From an uncultured Fibrobacter sp. (lineage in GTDB: Bacteria; Fibrobacterota; Fibrobacteria; Fibrobacterales; Fibrobacteraceae), in NCBI GenBank assembly GCA_937891805.1, contig CALATK010000190.1:1-14494 (forward strand): 14,494 nt of DNA, in the 5' to 3' direction. Both the position numbers and the translations under genes were made by a program. This document shows positions 1-6,391 of this stretch, piece after piece. Positions within the stretch are counted from its first letter, which is position 1, and each line of letters opens with the position of its first letter. The notes below the pieces were generated by a model. The model made no database searches, was not told where the DNA came from, and worked only from the letters and a program-made list of their open reading frames with translations.

Positions 1-90
1 TCCGAACTGGCAATCGCTTTGCTTGCCTTCGGAGCGCTATTTATAGGTTATATGGTGTGGAGCGCGGTCAAGCCTCGAAAAAAAACTTAG
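1..90 (+). CDS. C-terminal end of a membrane protein (partial)
   Basis: Frame 1 is open from the window edge to a TAG stop at 88-90 and encodes 29 residues. About 20 are hydrophobic (ALLAFGALFIGYMVW), followed by a basic tail ending KPRKKT, which is what a C-terminal transmembrane helix with a cytoplasmic tail looks like. The stop overlaps the stop codon of the convergent FISUMP gene by about four bases, so there is no room for a terminator between them. The family cannot be identified from so short a piece. The call rests on frame, hydrophobicity and the tight convergent end. Confidence 0.5.
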   Translation, partial: SELAIALLAFGALFIGYMVWSAVKPRKKT

Positions 91-776
91 TCCTTGACAC
101 AACGGACCGAGAAAGCATTGTCCGTCGAATACTTGTTCTCGTGGATGCTTTCGTCACCAAATTCTAGCATACGGGCATAGGCCTTCTTGGTCTTTTTGCC
201 CTTTTCCTTGGAAGAACTCCAGAACAAGGCCCGTTCTTTAAGCTTGTCAGAACGGCCTTCCTTAGATACATAACCAGCGGGTAACGCAGAGAATCCCAAT
301 GCGTCCGTACCTGTGTTTATGATTTCGTATTCGTCCAAGTAAATGGCTTCACCCGTGTGCTGGTCGTAAACTTTCTTTTTTTTCTTTTTGACCTTCCAGT
401 CGTCCTTTGTCCTCAAAGTGTTTCCGGGCTTTGATTTGGAATTCTCCGATACATAAGACACCAGGTCACGCCATTCCGAGCGGGAAGGAAGATGCCAACC
501 GACAGGGCAAGCCTTTTCCGCTTTTTTCCACGTATAAAGCCGACCGTATTTTTTACAATTTTCGGTCTTTCTCTCATAGCACCAGGAATCATCCATATGC
601 AGGTTGAGGTTTTCGGCCATCCAGGTCTGCTTTCCAAGTTTGATAGTCTTGTAGGTTTTCCCATCGCGATCGTCCTTAAAGGATCCTTTGGCGGGGGCAG
701 CCAGGGAAACGGAAACAAAACCCATCAAGCAAATGCAGGCAATCCACTTATTCATACACCAAACCCTTTTGTTCAT
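87..776 (-). CDS. FISUMP domain-containing secreted protein
   Basis: This is a secreted protein with one FISUMP domain, a family abundant in Fibrobacter; its biochemical role is unknown to me. A signal peptide (MNKWIACICLMGFVSVSLA, cut before APAKG) precedes the domain. Diagnostic strings in order are DGKTYKTIKLGKQTWMAENL, SWCYE, YGRLYTW, CPVGWHLPSRSEW, GFSALPAGY, LFWSSS and the terminal FSVRCVKD. Cysteines in SWCYE, ENCKKYG, KACPVG and VRCVKD may form disulfides. Two starts are possible. ATG at 776 has no clear Shine-Dalgarno but a TATTTTA box 10 nt upstream. ATG at 755 has AAAAGGG eight bases upstream and gives a more compact signal peptide. No lipobox is convincing. The MORN-variant gene lies upstream on the same strand, 61 bp away, so the two may be co-transcribed. 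The family call is firm, the start is not. Confidence 0.9.
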   Translation of the reverse strand: MNKRVWCMNKWIACICLMGFVSVSLAAPAKGSFKDDRDGKTYKTIKLGKQTWMAENLNLHMDDSWCYERKTENCKKYGRLYTWKKAEKACPVGWHLPSRSEWRDLVSYVSENSKSKPGNTLRTKDDWKVKKKKKKVYDQHTGEAIYLDEYEIINTGTDALGFSALPAGYVSKEGRSDKLKERALFWSSSKEKGKKTKKAYARMLEFGDESIHENKYSTDNAFSVRCVKD

Positions 777-837
777 TATCTGTCCATAAAATACATAATA
801 AGCTCAACAGTTTGCGAAGAAAAAGCAGTCGTCAAAG

Positions 838-1437
838 CTAAAAGTCGCAGTTTTTAACACAACGATTGGCCTGAAATTCAGCTTCAAGAACTTTAACGCC
901 CTTATTGTAACGACGATAGCTACCGTGGCGAAGTCCTCTTTCGAAGGTCATTTCCTCTTTCAGAGCACCTAAGTCGTCATAAAGCTGAGCCACTCCATGA
1001 ATCTGACCACGAGAATACGGAATTTTTCTTCGCAAAGTACCCCGCTCGTCCCATTCTTCGCTCACACCCTCAAGAACACCATTCTTGTATATTTCTCTAG
1101 ACTTTTTCAATCCATTGTCGTGATAATTGACAGACGGCCCGTTTTCTACGCCTGCTTCGTAAGCGATTTCTTGCCATGGCTTGCCGTTCTCGTAAAAACT
1201 GGAAAACGTTCCTTCCAAAAGACCATTGCGGTAAAACGCCTTGATTGCAAGTTTACCATCTGGATGGTACGACACGGACCAGCCTTCCTTGACGTCAGTT
1301 CCATGCTGAACTGTAAAAAAGCGGGACAAGTTTCCTTGTGGATAAAATTTTTTTACCGTATCCAAAGGGAGTTCTTCGGCTACAACAGTATTCGCAGCCA
1401 TCATTATTAAAAAACCACTAAAAAAAAGTCCCTTCAT
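838..1437 (-). CDS. Secreted MORN-variant (YwqK-like) repeat protein
   Basis: A 199-residue exported protein. Residues 1 to about 20 form a signal peptide (MKGLFFSGFLIMMAANTVVA, then EELPLD). From about residue 45 to 190 it consists of roughly six repeats of about 23 residues with the MORN_2-type pattern of aromatic, x, x, GxLxxxxxYxxGxxxG. Examples are YHPDGKLAIKAFYRNGLLEG, YENGKPWQEIAYEAGVENG and YHDNGLKKSREIYKNGVLEG. Proteins of this class are often labelled YwqK-family antitoxin, but the repeat is a general beta-hairpin scaffold and no toxin partner is visible here. A pair of cysteines close to the C-terminus (RCVKNC) could be disulfide bonded. The ATG at 1437 has no Shine-Dalgarno; a TACATTT box lies 7 nt upstream. 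It is divergent from the radical SAM gene and followed by the FISUMP gene. Function is unknown; the repeat call is confident. Confidence 0.8.
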   Translation of the reverse strand: MKGLFFSGFLIMMAANTVVAEELPLDTVKKFYPQGNLSRFFTVQHGTDVKEGWSVSYHPDGKLAIKAFYRNGLLEGTFSSFYENGKPWQEIAYEAGVENGPSVNYHDNGLKKSREIYKNGVLEGVSEEWDERGTLRRKIPYSRGQIHGVAQLYDDLGALKEEMTFERGLRHGSYRRYNKGVKVLEAEFQANRCVKNCDF

Positions 1438-1441
1438 CGGG

Positions 1442-1479
1442 CAAAAATGTAGCTATATCCATACCGATTTTGTATTTTG
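1442..1479. promoter_or_regulatory. Divergent promoter region with two TAnnTTT-like boxes
   Basis: Only 51 bp separate the start codons of two divergent genes. On the minus strand TACATTT (1445-1451) ends 7 nt before the MORN-variant ATG. On the plus strand TATTTTG (1473-1479) ends 9 nt before the radical SAM ATG. Both resemble the -7 element known from the Bacteroidota housekeeping sigma factor. Neither gene has a recognisable Shine-Dalgarno. Assigning these as promoter boxes is inference from position and similarity. Confidence 0.4.
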
Positions 1480-1488
1480 TGTGGGCTC

Positions 1489-2994
1489 ATGCGTATTACT
1501 TTCTTAAATCCTCCGTTCCATCCGATGTTCAGTCGCGAGTCCCGCAGCCCGTGCGTGACCAAATCGAGTACACTTTACTGGCCCATGTTCCTGAGTTACG
1601 CCGCCGGCACTGCCGAAGCGGATGGCAACGAGATTCAGCTGATTGATAGCCCCGCCATGGAGCTTGACCTGCCCAAGACGCTGGAGGGCATCAAGAAATT
1701 TGACCCGGCACTGGTCGTCTGCAGCACCAGCACACCTAGCATTTTGAACGACCTCAAGGTGGTTCACACCATCAAGGATACGCTCCCGAACGTGAAGGTC
1801 GCCATCATGGGTACCCACGCGACGGCTGAACCGCTGGAATCCATGGAGATGGAACCCTCCCTCGATTTCGTGATCATCGGCGAGGCGGACTACACCTGCC
1901 GGAACCTCGCGAGGAGCCTGCGGGGCGACGGTGTTCCCGTGAACCAGATTGCGGGCCTCGCCTTCCGCAAGGCGGACGGCACCACCGACTTCCAGCCCGA
2001 GGGCCCGAAAATCGAGAACCTGGACGAGCTCCCGTGGGTCTCGAAGGTTTATCGCAAGCACCTTTACAGTTGCTACAAGAAGTATTTCTACGGCGCGAAC
2101 CTGAACCCGCTGATTGTAATTTTGAGTGGCCGCGGCTGCCCGAACCGCTGTAGCTACTGCGTGATTCCGCAGACGCTGAACGGCCACAAGTTCCGCCGCC
2201 GCACGCCCAAGGACGTGGTGGACGAACTGCAGTACATCAAGGAAAACTTTGACGACCTCGGCGAAGTCTTCTTCGAAGACGACACGTTCACCGCAAGCCA
2301 CGAGCATGTGCGCGAAATCTGCAACCTGATTCTGGAACGCGGCCTCAAGATTACGTGGAGCTGCAACGCCCGCGCCGATGTTCCGCTGGATTTGCTCAAG
2401 CTGATGAAGAAGGCGGGCGGCCGCGAGATGTGCGTGGGTTTTGAAAGCGCAAGCCCTGTGGTTCTCGAGAACATCCACAAGGGTGTGAAGAACACCGACA
2501 AGGCAATCGAGTTCACGAAGAACGCCCGCAAGGCAGGCCTGCTGGTGCACGGCTGCTTCATGGTGGGCAACCCGGGCGACACTCCGGAAACCCTCCGCAT
2601 GACGCTGGACTACGCCAAGAAGTTGAACCCGAACACCGCGCAGTTCTACCCCATTATGGCGTACCCCGGAACCGAGGCCTACAAGGAAGCCCTCGAGAGC
2701 GGGGCATTACAGACAAAGGATTACAATCAGTGGCTGGACAAGGACGGGTTCCACCGCACCACCATCCAGCGCGGTGAACTCAGCAGCCAGGCACTTGTAG
2801 ATTTCTGCGACAAGGCCCGCCGCGAGTTCTACCTGCGTCCGAGCTACATATTCCGTCAGGGAATCATGGCCCTCAAGAACCCCCGGGAACGCTACCGCGT
2901 GATGCGTGGATTCGGCACGCTGGTGAAGCACCTGTTTAGGAAGCACGGGCAGCTCGCCCCTGTGGCGCGCCAGGCCCCGACGGTGAAAGAGTAA
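1489..2994 (+). CDS. B12-binding domain radical SAM protein
   Basis: A 501-residue class B radical SAM enzyme. The N-terminal ~150 residues look like a cobalamin-binding Rossmann domain (MRITFLNPPF, LIDSPAMELD, VVCSTSTPS, MGTHATAEP, DFVIIGEAD). The cluster motif CPNRCSYC (Cys217, Cys221, Cys224) should bind the 4Fe-4S cluster that reductively cleaves S-adenosylmethionine. Downstream strings typical of the radical SAM barrel are EVFFEDDTF, GREMCVGFESAS, FMVGNPGDTPETL and QFYPIMAYPGTEAY. Members methylate or rearrange unactivated carbons in lipids, cofactors or natural products; the substrate cannot be read from sequence or from neighbours. I chose ATG 1489 over an in-frame TTG at 1477 because MRITFLNPP is the usual beginning of the domain. 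The gene stands alone on its strand, uses noticeably more G/C-ending codons than the gene before it, and runs into a dispersed repeat three bases after its stop. Confidence 0.9.
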   Translation: MRITFLNPPFHPMFSRESRSPCVTKSSTLYWPMFLSYAAGTAEADGNEIQLIDSPAMELDLPKTLEGIKKFDPALVVCSTSTPSILNDLKVVHTIKDTLPNVKVAIMGTHATAEPLESMEMEPSLDFVIIGEADYTCRNLARSLRGDGVPVNQIAGLAFRKADGTTDFQPEGPKIENLDELPWVSKVYRKHLYSCYKKYFYGANLNPLIVILSGRGCPNRCSYCVIPQTLNGHKFRRRTPKDVVDELQYIKENFDDLGEVFFEDDTFTASHEHVREICNLILERGLKITWSCNARADVPLDLLKLMKKAGGREMCVGFESASPVVLENIHKGVKNTDKAIEFTKNARKAGLLVHGCFMVGNPGDTPETLRMTLDYAKKLNPNTAQFYPIMAYPGTEAYKEALESGALQTKDYNQWLDKDGFHRTTIQRGELSSQALVDFCDKARREFYLRPSYIFRQGIMALKNPRERYRVMRGFGTLVKHLFRKHGQLAPVARQAPTVKE

Positions 2995-2995
2995 C

Positions 2996-3087
2996 GAGTT
3001 GTTAGTTTTCAGTCCTCAGTATTTAATTTGGCACCAAAGGTGCGATTATAAGGACTCACAACTGACTACTCAAGACTCACTACTCAT
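2996..3087 (+). repeat. Dispersed hairpin repeat, copy A
   Basis: The whole gap between two convergent stop codons is one repeat unit. Its core runs AGTTTTCAGTCCTCAG, a TAATTTGG box, then the hairpin GCACC-AAA-GGTGC (3031-3043), then CGATTATAAG and a tail of degenerate ACTCACAACT-like decamers ending ACTCATT. A second copy lies in inverse orientation at about 11833-11930. Roughly nine of ten core positions agree, and the stem differs by a compensatory change. The hairpin lacks a strong T-run, so terminator function is uncertain. Confidence 0.75.
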
Positions 3088-4293
3088 TTACCGTCCGGCG
3101 AACTGGTCGCCTGATTTAATTTCCGTTTCCTTCGAGCCGTTCAAATTCACGAGACGGCTAGGGTCGTAACGCATATTTCGAGCCAGGCCATCGCGGAGCG
3201 CGTGCAACCTGTCGAAAAATTCCGCCGGCTCTTGAGCCGTAAGCAAGGTCTGCCGAACCTGCATAGCGGCATCGTCGTTACCATCGTTCAGAACATGGAT
3301 CCTATCGCCTTCGGCTCCAGGATGACATTCCTGTGGGACAGCATTCCTTTCGTCTAAACAGAACCCCTTGCAGAGTCTTGCCGCCAGCTGCTTGAGGCGG
3401 CCCAGCGCGCCCATTTCCGTAGAACCGTCTTCCAGTTTGAACTTGTAGTAAAGCGGAAACACGTCCAAAGCATCTACCGCAGAAATTTCCTTAGGGGCTA
3501 GACCTTCCCAGGCGTCGGCAATCTGGCCAAACAACCAGGGGTTGTGCATGGCGCCACGCCCGATGGACACGCCGGAAACACCATAGTTCTCAATACGGTC
3601 AAAAGCGGTCTCCACACTGTTCACGTCGCCGTTCCCGATTACAGGAATCTTCGCTACGGCGGCCACCTTCCCTATCCAGTCCCAGTCGGCAAGGCCGTTG
3701 TAGCCTTGCAGGCGAGTCCGTCCGTGGACGGTGAGCAATTCTACACCCTCGCCTTCGGCAATCTGCAAAGTCTCCAGCACGTTGATACTTTCACTATCCC
3801 AGCCGATACGGCACTTGAGGGTAAGCGGCATCTCCGGGCAAGAACGGTCCAATGCCGCGCGGACCTCGTGCAGGATTTCCTGCAGGCGGCGCAGGTCCCG
3901 AAGCAGGCCCGAGCCGCTCCCCTTCCCCGCCACCTTCGGGGCGGGGCATCCGGCGTTGACCTCTATGAACTCCGGATGGAGCTCCAGCGCGATTTTCCGG
4001 GCGGCTTCCGCCATCTTGTCCGGAAACCTCCCGAAAATCTGGATACCGAAGGGACGTTCTTCCGGAAAAAACTTCAGCTGCTTGTGGCCGTCCAGCCTAA
4101 AGATGGCGTCACCGTCGGTAGGCACGAACTCCGACACCAGAAGGCCCATGCGGTTGCCCGACAGCACCCGGCAGAGCCTGCGGAAAGGCGCATCCGTCAC
4201 CCCGTCCATAGGGCTGAGGATCGTATTGGGAAAAATCTCCCTGTCCCGGAGCCTAAAAGACGTCCTTTTCGGCTTTTTCACAACTTTCAACAT
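3088..4293 (-). CDS. tRNA-dihydrouridine synthase (Dus family)
   Basis: This flavoenzyme family reduces uridines in the tRNA D-arm with NADPH. The TIM barrel begins NTILSPMDGVTDAPFRRL (from residue 23). The catalytic loop EVNAGCPAPKVAGKGSGSGL places the general-acid cysteine at Cys116. FMN-contacting motifs follow: LTLKCRIGW (Lys160), TVHGRT (His190), IGNGDV (220-224) and SIGRGAMHNPW (from 243). The helical C-terminal domain starts near LGRLKQLAARLCKGF. At 401 residues it is longer than the usual 310-350. Most of the excess is residues ~312-340, which are encoded by a palindromic dispersed repeat kept in frame, plus a C-terminal tail (KETEIKSGDQFAGR). ATG 4293 is preferred to GTG 4302; the only Shine-Dalgarno-like sequence is a weak GTGGTAAGA. 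It is divergent from the HU gene and convergent with the radical SAM gene. Subfamily (A, B or C) is not settled by eye. Confidence 0.92.
   Translation of the reverse strand: MLKVVKKPKRTSFRLRDREIFPNTILSPMDGVTDAPFRRLCRVLSGNRMGLLVSEFVPTDGDAIFRLDGHKQLKFFPEERPFGIQIFGRFPDKMAEAARKIALELHPEFIEVNAGCPAPKVAGKGSGSGLLRDLRRLQEILHEVRAALDRSCPEMPLTLKCRIGWDSESINVLETLQIAEGEGVELLTVHGRTRLQGYNGLADWDWIGKVAAVAKIPVIGNGDVNSVETAFDRIENYGVSGVSIGRGAMHNPWLFGQIADAWEGLAPKEISAVDALDVFPLYYKFKLEDGSTEMGALGRLKQLAARLCKGFCLDERNAVPQECHPGAEGDRIHVLNDGNDDAAMQVRQTLLTAQEPAEFFDRLHALRDGLARNMRYDPSRLVNLNGSKETEIKSGDQFAGR
3294..3331 (-). repeat. Palindromic dispersed repeat inside the dus gene
   Basis: On the coding strand the segment reads GTCATCCTGGAGCCGAAGGC followed by GATAGGATCC. 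It folds as ATCCT...AGGAT (3299-3303 with 3319-3323) around an inner GCC-GAA-GGC. The form matches a widespread bacterial repeat of the GTCATCCTGAGCGAAG type, normally intergenic. Here it encodes part of an insertion, QECHPGAEGDRIHVL, in the Dus C-terminal domain with no frameshift. That it is repeated elsewhere in this genome is inference; no second copy is in the window. Confidence 0.55.
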
Positions 4294-4386
4294 TCTTACC
4301 ACATTTATTCACAAATTTTCCGCAATGAAAGCCCGAAAAAAATATTTATTTTTCGCTAGACCTATACGCTAATTCGTTGTTAATCC

Positions 4387-4393
4387 TATATTT
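4387..4393 (+). promoter_or_regulatory. TATATTT box before the HU gene
   Basis: TATATTT ends five bases before the GTG start of the HU-like gene, and there is no Shine-Dalgarno in between. If it is the -10/-7 element, transcription would begin at or within a few bases of the start codon, giving a leaderless or near-leaderless mRNA. No convincing -35 hexamer was found at 16-18 bp spacing. Position-based inference. Confidence 0.35.
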
Positions 4394-4398
4394 AAGTC

Positions 4399-4755
4399 GT
4401 GCCTAACGTAACAAAACAATCTCTTATTCTTGATATAGCCAAGTCCACAGGGCTTGCCCGCAACGACATCAAGGTCGTGGTGGAACAGTTCCTGGACCTG
4501 GTGGGTGAAAAACTCATCGATGGCAATACCATCGAAATCCGTGGCTTCGGGACCTTCGCCTGCAAACCCCGCAAGGCTCGCCCGGCCCGCAACCCCCGCA
4601 CCGGCGAGACCGTCCTCATCGAGGAGCGCCTGGTGCCCACCTTCAAGTTCAGCAACGACATCAAGGACAAGATCAACACGTTGGAAAACATTGCCGCCGA
4701 AGCCGAAAGCCTCCCCGAGGTCGCAACGGAAACGGCACAGGACTCCGAAGGCTGA
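4399..4755 (+). CDS. HU/IHF-family DNA-binding protein with acidic tail
   Basis: A nucleoid-associated protein that bends DNA as a dimer. The fold is clear: helical N-terminal half (KQSLILDIAKSTGLARNDIK to about residue 40), then IEIRGFGTFACKPRKARPARNPRTGETVLIEERLVPTF split over residues 45-82. This contains the GFGTF turn (49-53) and the DNA-intercalating arm RNPRTGE (64-70). A normal family member is 90-100 residues; this one has 118. The extra tail, ENIAAEAESLPEVATETAQDSEG in sense, is acidic and probably disordered. The start is GTG, with no Shine-Dalgarno and a TATATTT box just upstream. The gene is monocistronic, ending in a hairpin terminator about 50 bp after the stop that overlaps the end of convergent rsuA. 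HU and IHF subtypes cannot be separated by eye. Confidence 0.95.
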   Translation: MPNVTKQSLILDIAKSTGLARNDIKVVVEQFLDLVGEKLIDGNTIEIRGFGTFACKPRKARPARNPRTGETVLIEERLVPTFKFSNDIKDKINTLENIAAEAESLPEVATETAQDSEG

Positions 4756-4804
4756 CCCGAGTCGGCCTCGTGCCCGCGACACCAAATCAAGAATTGATAA
4801 AGCC

Positions 4805-4834
4805 AGGCCTTCTCTCAGGAGAGGGCCTTTATTT
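4805..4834 (+). terminator. Rho-independent terminator after HU, overlapping rsuA
   Basis: The stem is AGGCC (4805-4809), a TT bulge, CTCT, loop CAGG, AGAG, GGCCT (to 4828), followed by a T-rich run TTTATTT. It terminates the plus-strand HU transcript. The last codons and stop of minus-strand rsuA (4815-4817) lie inside the hairpin. On the minus strand the hairpin is followed by GGCTTTATC, so it may act weakly in both directions. Confidence 0.75.
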
Positions 4835-5519
4835 CGTCTTCTGTCAAGAACCGCCAACCGCCCGTGCCCAGAGACCTGTCCAGCAGCACCGGTCCAATGG
4901 CGACCCGCTCCAGGGTCTCCACGTGATTGCCGACGGCGGCGAACATGCGGCGCACCTGATGGTACAGGCCTTCGCCGATGGAAATGACCACAGAGCCGTT
5001 CTCTACGGAAATCTCCTTGGCCTCCACCGGGCGGCGTTCGTCCTTCAGCATCACACCCTTCAGCAGGTCGCTTTTCTGGCCTTCGGTAAAGGGCCGGGCC
5101 AGAGTCACGCGGTATTTTTTCAGCAGGCCCTTCTTGGGACTTTCCACCTTGTGGATAAAGTCCCCCTGGTTCGAAAGCAAAATCAGTCCCGATGAATTGG
5201 CGTCCAGGCGGCCCACGGTCTGGATTCCCATGGCCGTAAATCGGTCCGGTAGCAGGCTATAGACCGACGGATAATCGCGAGCGTTGTGGCTGCACTCCAC
5301 ATCTACGGGCTTGTACAGCATCACGTAGAGCTTTTCCACCGTTGGGATTTCTTCGCCGTTTACCGTGATGAATTCGGGCCGTTCCTTGAGTTCCAGAAAA
5401 GGGTCTTCCACCACGTTCCCGTTCAGTTCCACCAGACCCATGCGGACCAGGGCGCGGGATTCCTTGCGGCTACCGAAGCCGATGGATGCAAGCAGTCGTT
5501 CCACAGTCAAAGCAGGCAT
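4815..5519 (-). CDS. rsuA: 16S rRNA pseudouridine(516) synthase RsuA
   Basis: RsuA converts U516 (E. coli numbering) of 16S rRNA to pseudouridine. An N-terminal S4 RNA-binding domain occupies residues 1-60 (MPALTVERLLASIGFGSRKE, VRMGLVELNG). The catalytic domain follows, with YVMLYKPVDVECS and the active-site motif GRLDANSSGLILLSNQGDF, where Asp106 is the expected nucleophile. Near the C-terminus EGLYHQVRRMFAAVGNHVETL is the RsuA/RluB/RluE signature, and the YHQV form fits RsuA. Length 234 is typical. Its ATG shares one base with the stop of the preceding gene (TAATG), indicating translational coupling at the end of the envelope operon. No Shine-Dalgarno was assigned. It is a translation gene among envelope genes, so its position probably reflects co-transcription rather than a shared pathway. 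Confidence 0.93.
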   Translation of the reverse strand: MPALTVERLLASIGFGSRKESRALVRMGLVELNGNVVEDPFLELKERPEFITVNGEEIPTVEKLYVMLYKPVDVECSHNARDYPSVYSLLPDRFTAMGIQTVGRLDANSSGLILLSNQGDFIHKVESPKKGLLKKYRVTLARPFTEGQKSDLLKGVMLKDERRPVEAKEISVENGSVVISIGEGLYHQVRRMFAAVGNHVETLERVAIGPVLLDRSLGTGGWRFLTEDEIKALS

Positions 5520-6391
5520 TATTCCTCCACCAGCCAGTTCAGGATTTTCGTACGCACGTAGCCCAGTTCAGGGAGTTCTCCGGTCTTGAGAACCGCTGCA
5601 CGGCGACGCCAGAATACAAAGGCGAATATGCCGCCATATACGGAACTGACCGTCAAGAACCAAACCGTTCTGCACAAATTAATGGTCGCCTCGATATGGC
5701 CTGCCGACTGCAAGTCATGATCGCGGGTCCAGTCCATCCGCAGGTCCCAATCTTCTAGAAACGGATAGCCCTTGAGCATGGCGTTCAGGGCAGCTCCATA
5801 GCCCATGGACTTGTAATCCATGCGGATCCCTTCTACGTAGCAATCCCTGAAACGCACTTGGAATACGTTTAAAAAACTGTTCAGGATTTTCTTGCTGTAA
5901 CGCAGGCCCCGTTCGTCAATGTCCGGAGTCAGCAGCAGGGTCCAGAATTCCCGTTCCGTCAGGCTATTCCTAGCTTCAGGCTCGGAGCTCGGGGGTTGTA
6001 GTTCGGGGGTTGAAGTTTCTGGCTCAGGGGTCGTGTTTTGTGGCTCAGGTTCGGTGACCGATGTTTTGGGAGCGGGACTCGGAATGTCCGCAGCTGTCTC
6101 GGTCCGGGCACTTGCGTCCTTTTGAGGCTCTGAAGTTGAAGTTTCAGGCTCGGGGCTCAGCGCAGTCTCCTCCACAGGCCTTTCTTCTGCAGGTTGCTCC
6201 GGTTCTGGTTCCTGCTCCTCCTTCGCCTTCCATTCTTTCGTGTAGTTCCAGAGTCTTTTCTTGAACACGAACAGGTCCGCCACGAATCCCGATTCCGTCA
6301 GGTGAAAGTCCAGCCGGAACACCACAGGGAACAGCAAGACAACTGCTGCGATGATGGCGACAAGAATCAGGACCAGGCTGAAGGCGCTCAT
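5519..6391 (-). CDS. Membrane protein with Pro/Glu-rich linker, unknown function
   Basis: A 290-residue protein not assigned to a known family. Residues 3-25 form a transmembrane helix (SLVLILVAIIAAVVLLFPVV). A short beta-like stretch (FRLDFHLTESGFVADLFVFK) is followed by a low-complexity linker of about 85 residues (58-145) made of Pro, Glu, Ser and Thr with repeated EPETST and PEPE units. A globular part follows (FWTLLLTPDIDERGLRYSKK, DCYVEGIRMDYKSMGYGAAL, EDWDLRMDWTRD). A second hydrophobic segment is TVWFLTVSSVYGGIFAFVFW at about 242-261, with a basic tail. The beta strand after the first helix and the Y-G-AA pattern recall the DUF2953 type of membrane protein, a weak resemblance only. 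It is coupled at both ends: its ATG overlaps the mlaC-like stop (TAATG) and its stop overlaps the rsuA ATG. It probably acts at the inner membrane with the upstream envelope genes. Confidence 0.75.
   Translation of the reverse strand: MSAFSLVLILVAIIAAVVLLFPVVFRLDFHLTESGFVADLFVFKKRLWNYTKEWKAKEEQEPEPEQPAEERPVEETALSPEPETSTSEPQKDASARTETAADIPSPAPKTSVTEPEPQNTTPEPETSTPELQPPSSEPEARNSLTEREFWTLLLTPDIDERGLRYSKKILNSFLNVFQVRFRDCYVEGIRMDYKSMGYGAALNAMLKGYPFLEDWDLRMDWTRDHDLQSAGHIEATINLCRTVWFLTVSSVYGGIFAFVFWRRRAAVLKTGELPELGYVRTKILNWLVEE

Noticed and set aside
838..1437. YwqK-type antitoxin of a toxin-antitoxin pair
   Set aside because: The repeat pattern fits that label, but the protein has a signal peptide and no toxin-like partner is adjacent; described only as a MORN-variant repeat protein.
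1504..2550. Long minus-strand open frame (348 codons) opposite the radical SAM gene
   Set aside because: Its residues are dominated by Ala, Val, Arg, His and Leu with no family motif, as expected for the antisense of a G/C-ending-codon gene; the plus strand has clear CxxxCxxC and cobalamin-domain motifs.
3544..4359. Plus-strand open frame of 271 codons over the dus gene
   Set aside because: It mirrors the Dus coding frame and has no recognisable domain; the minus-strand product carries all Dus motifs.
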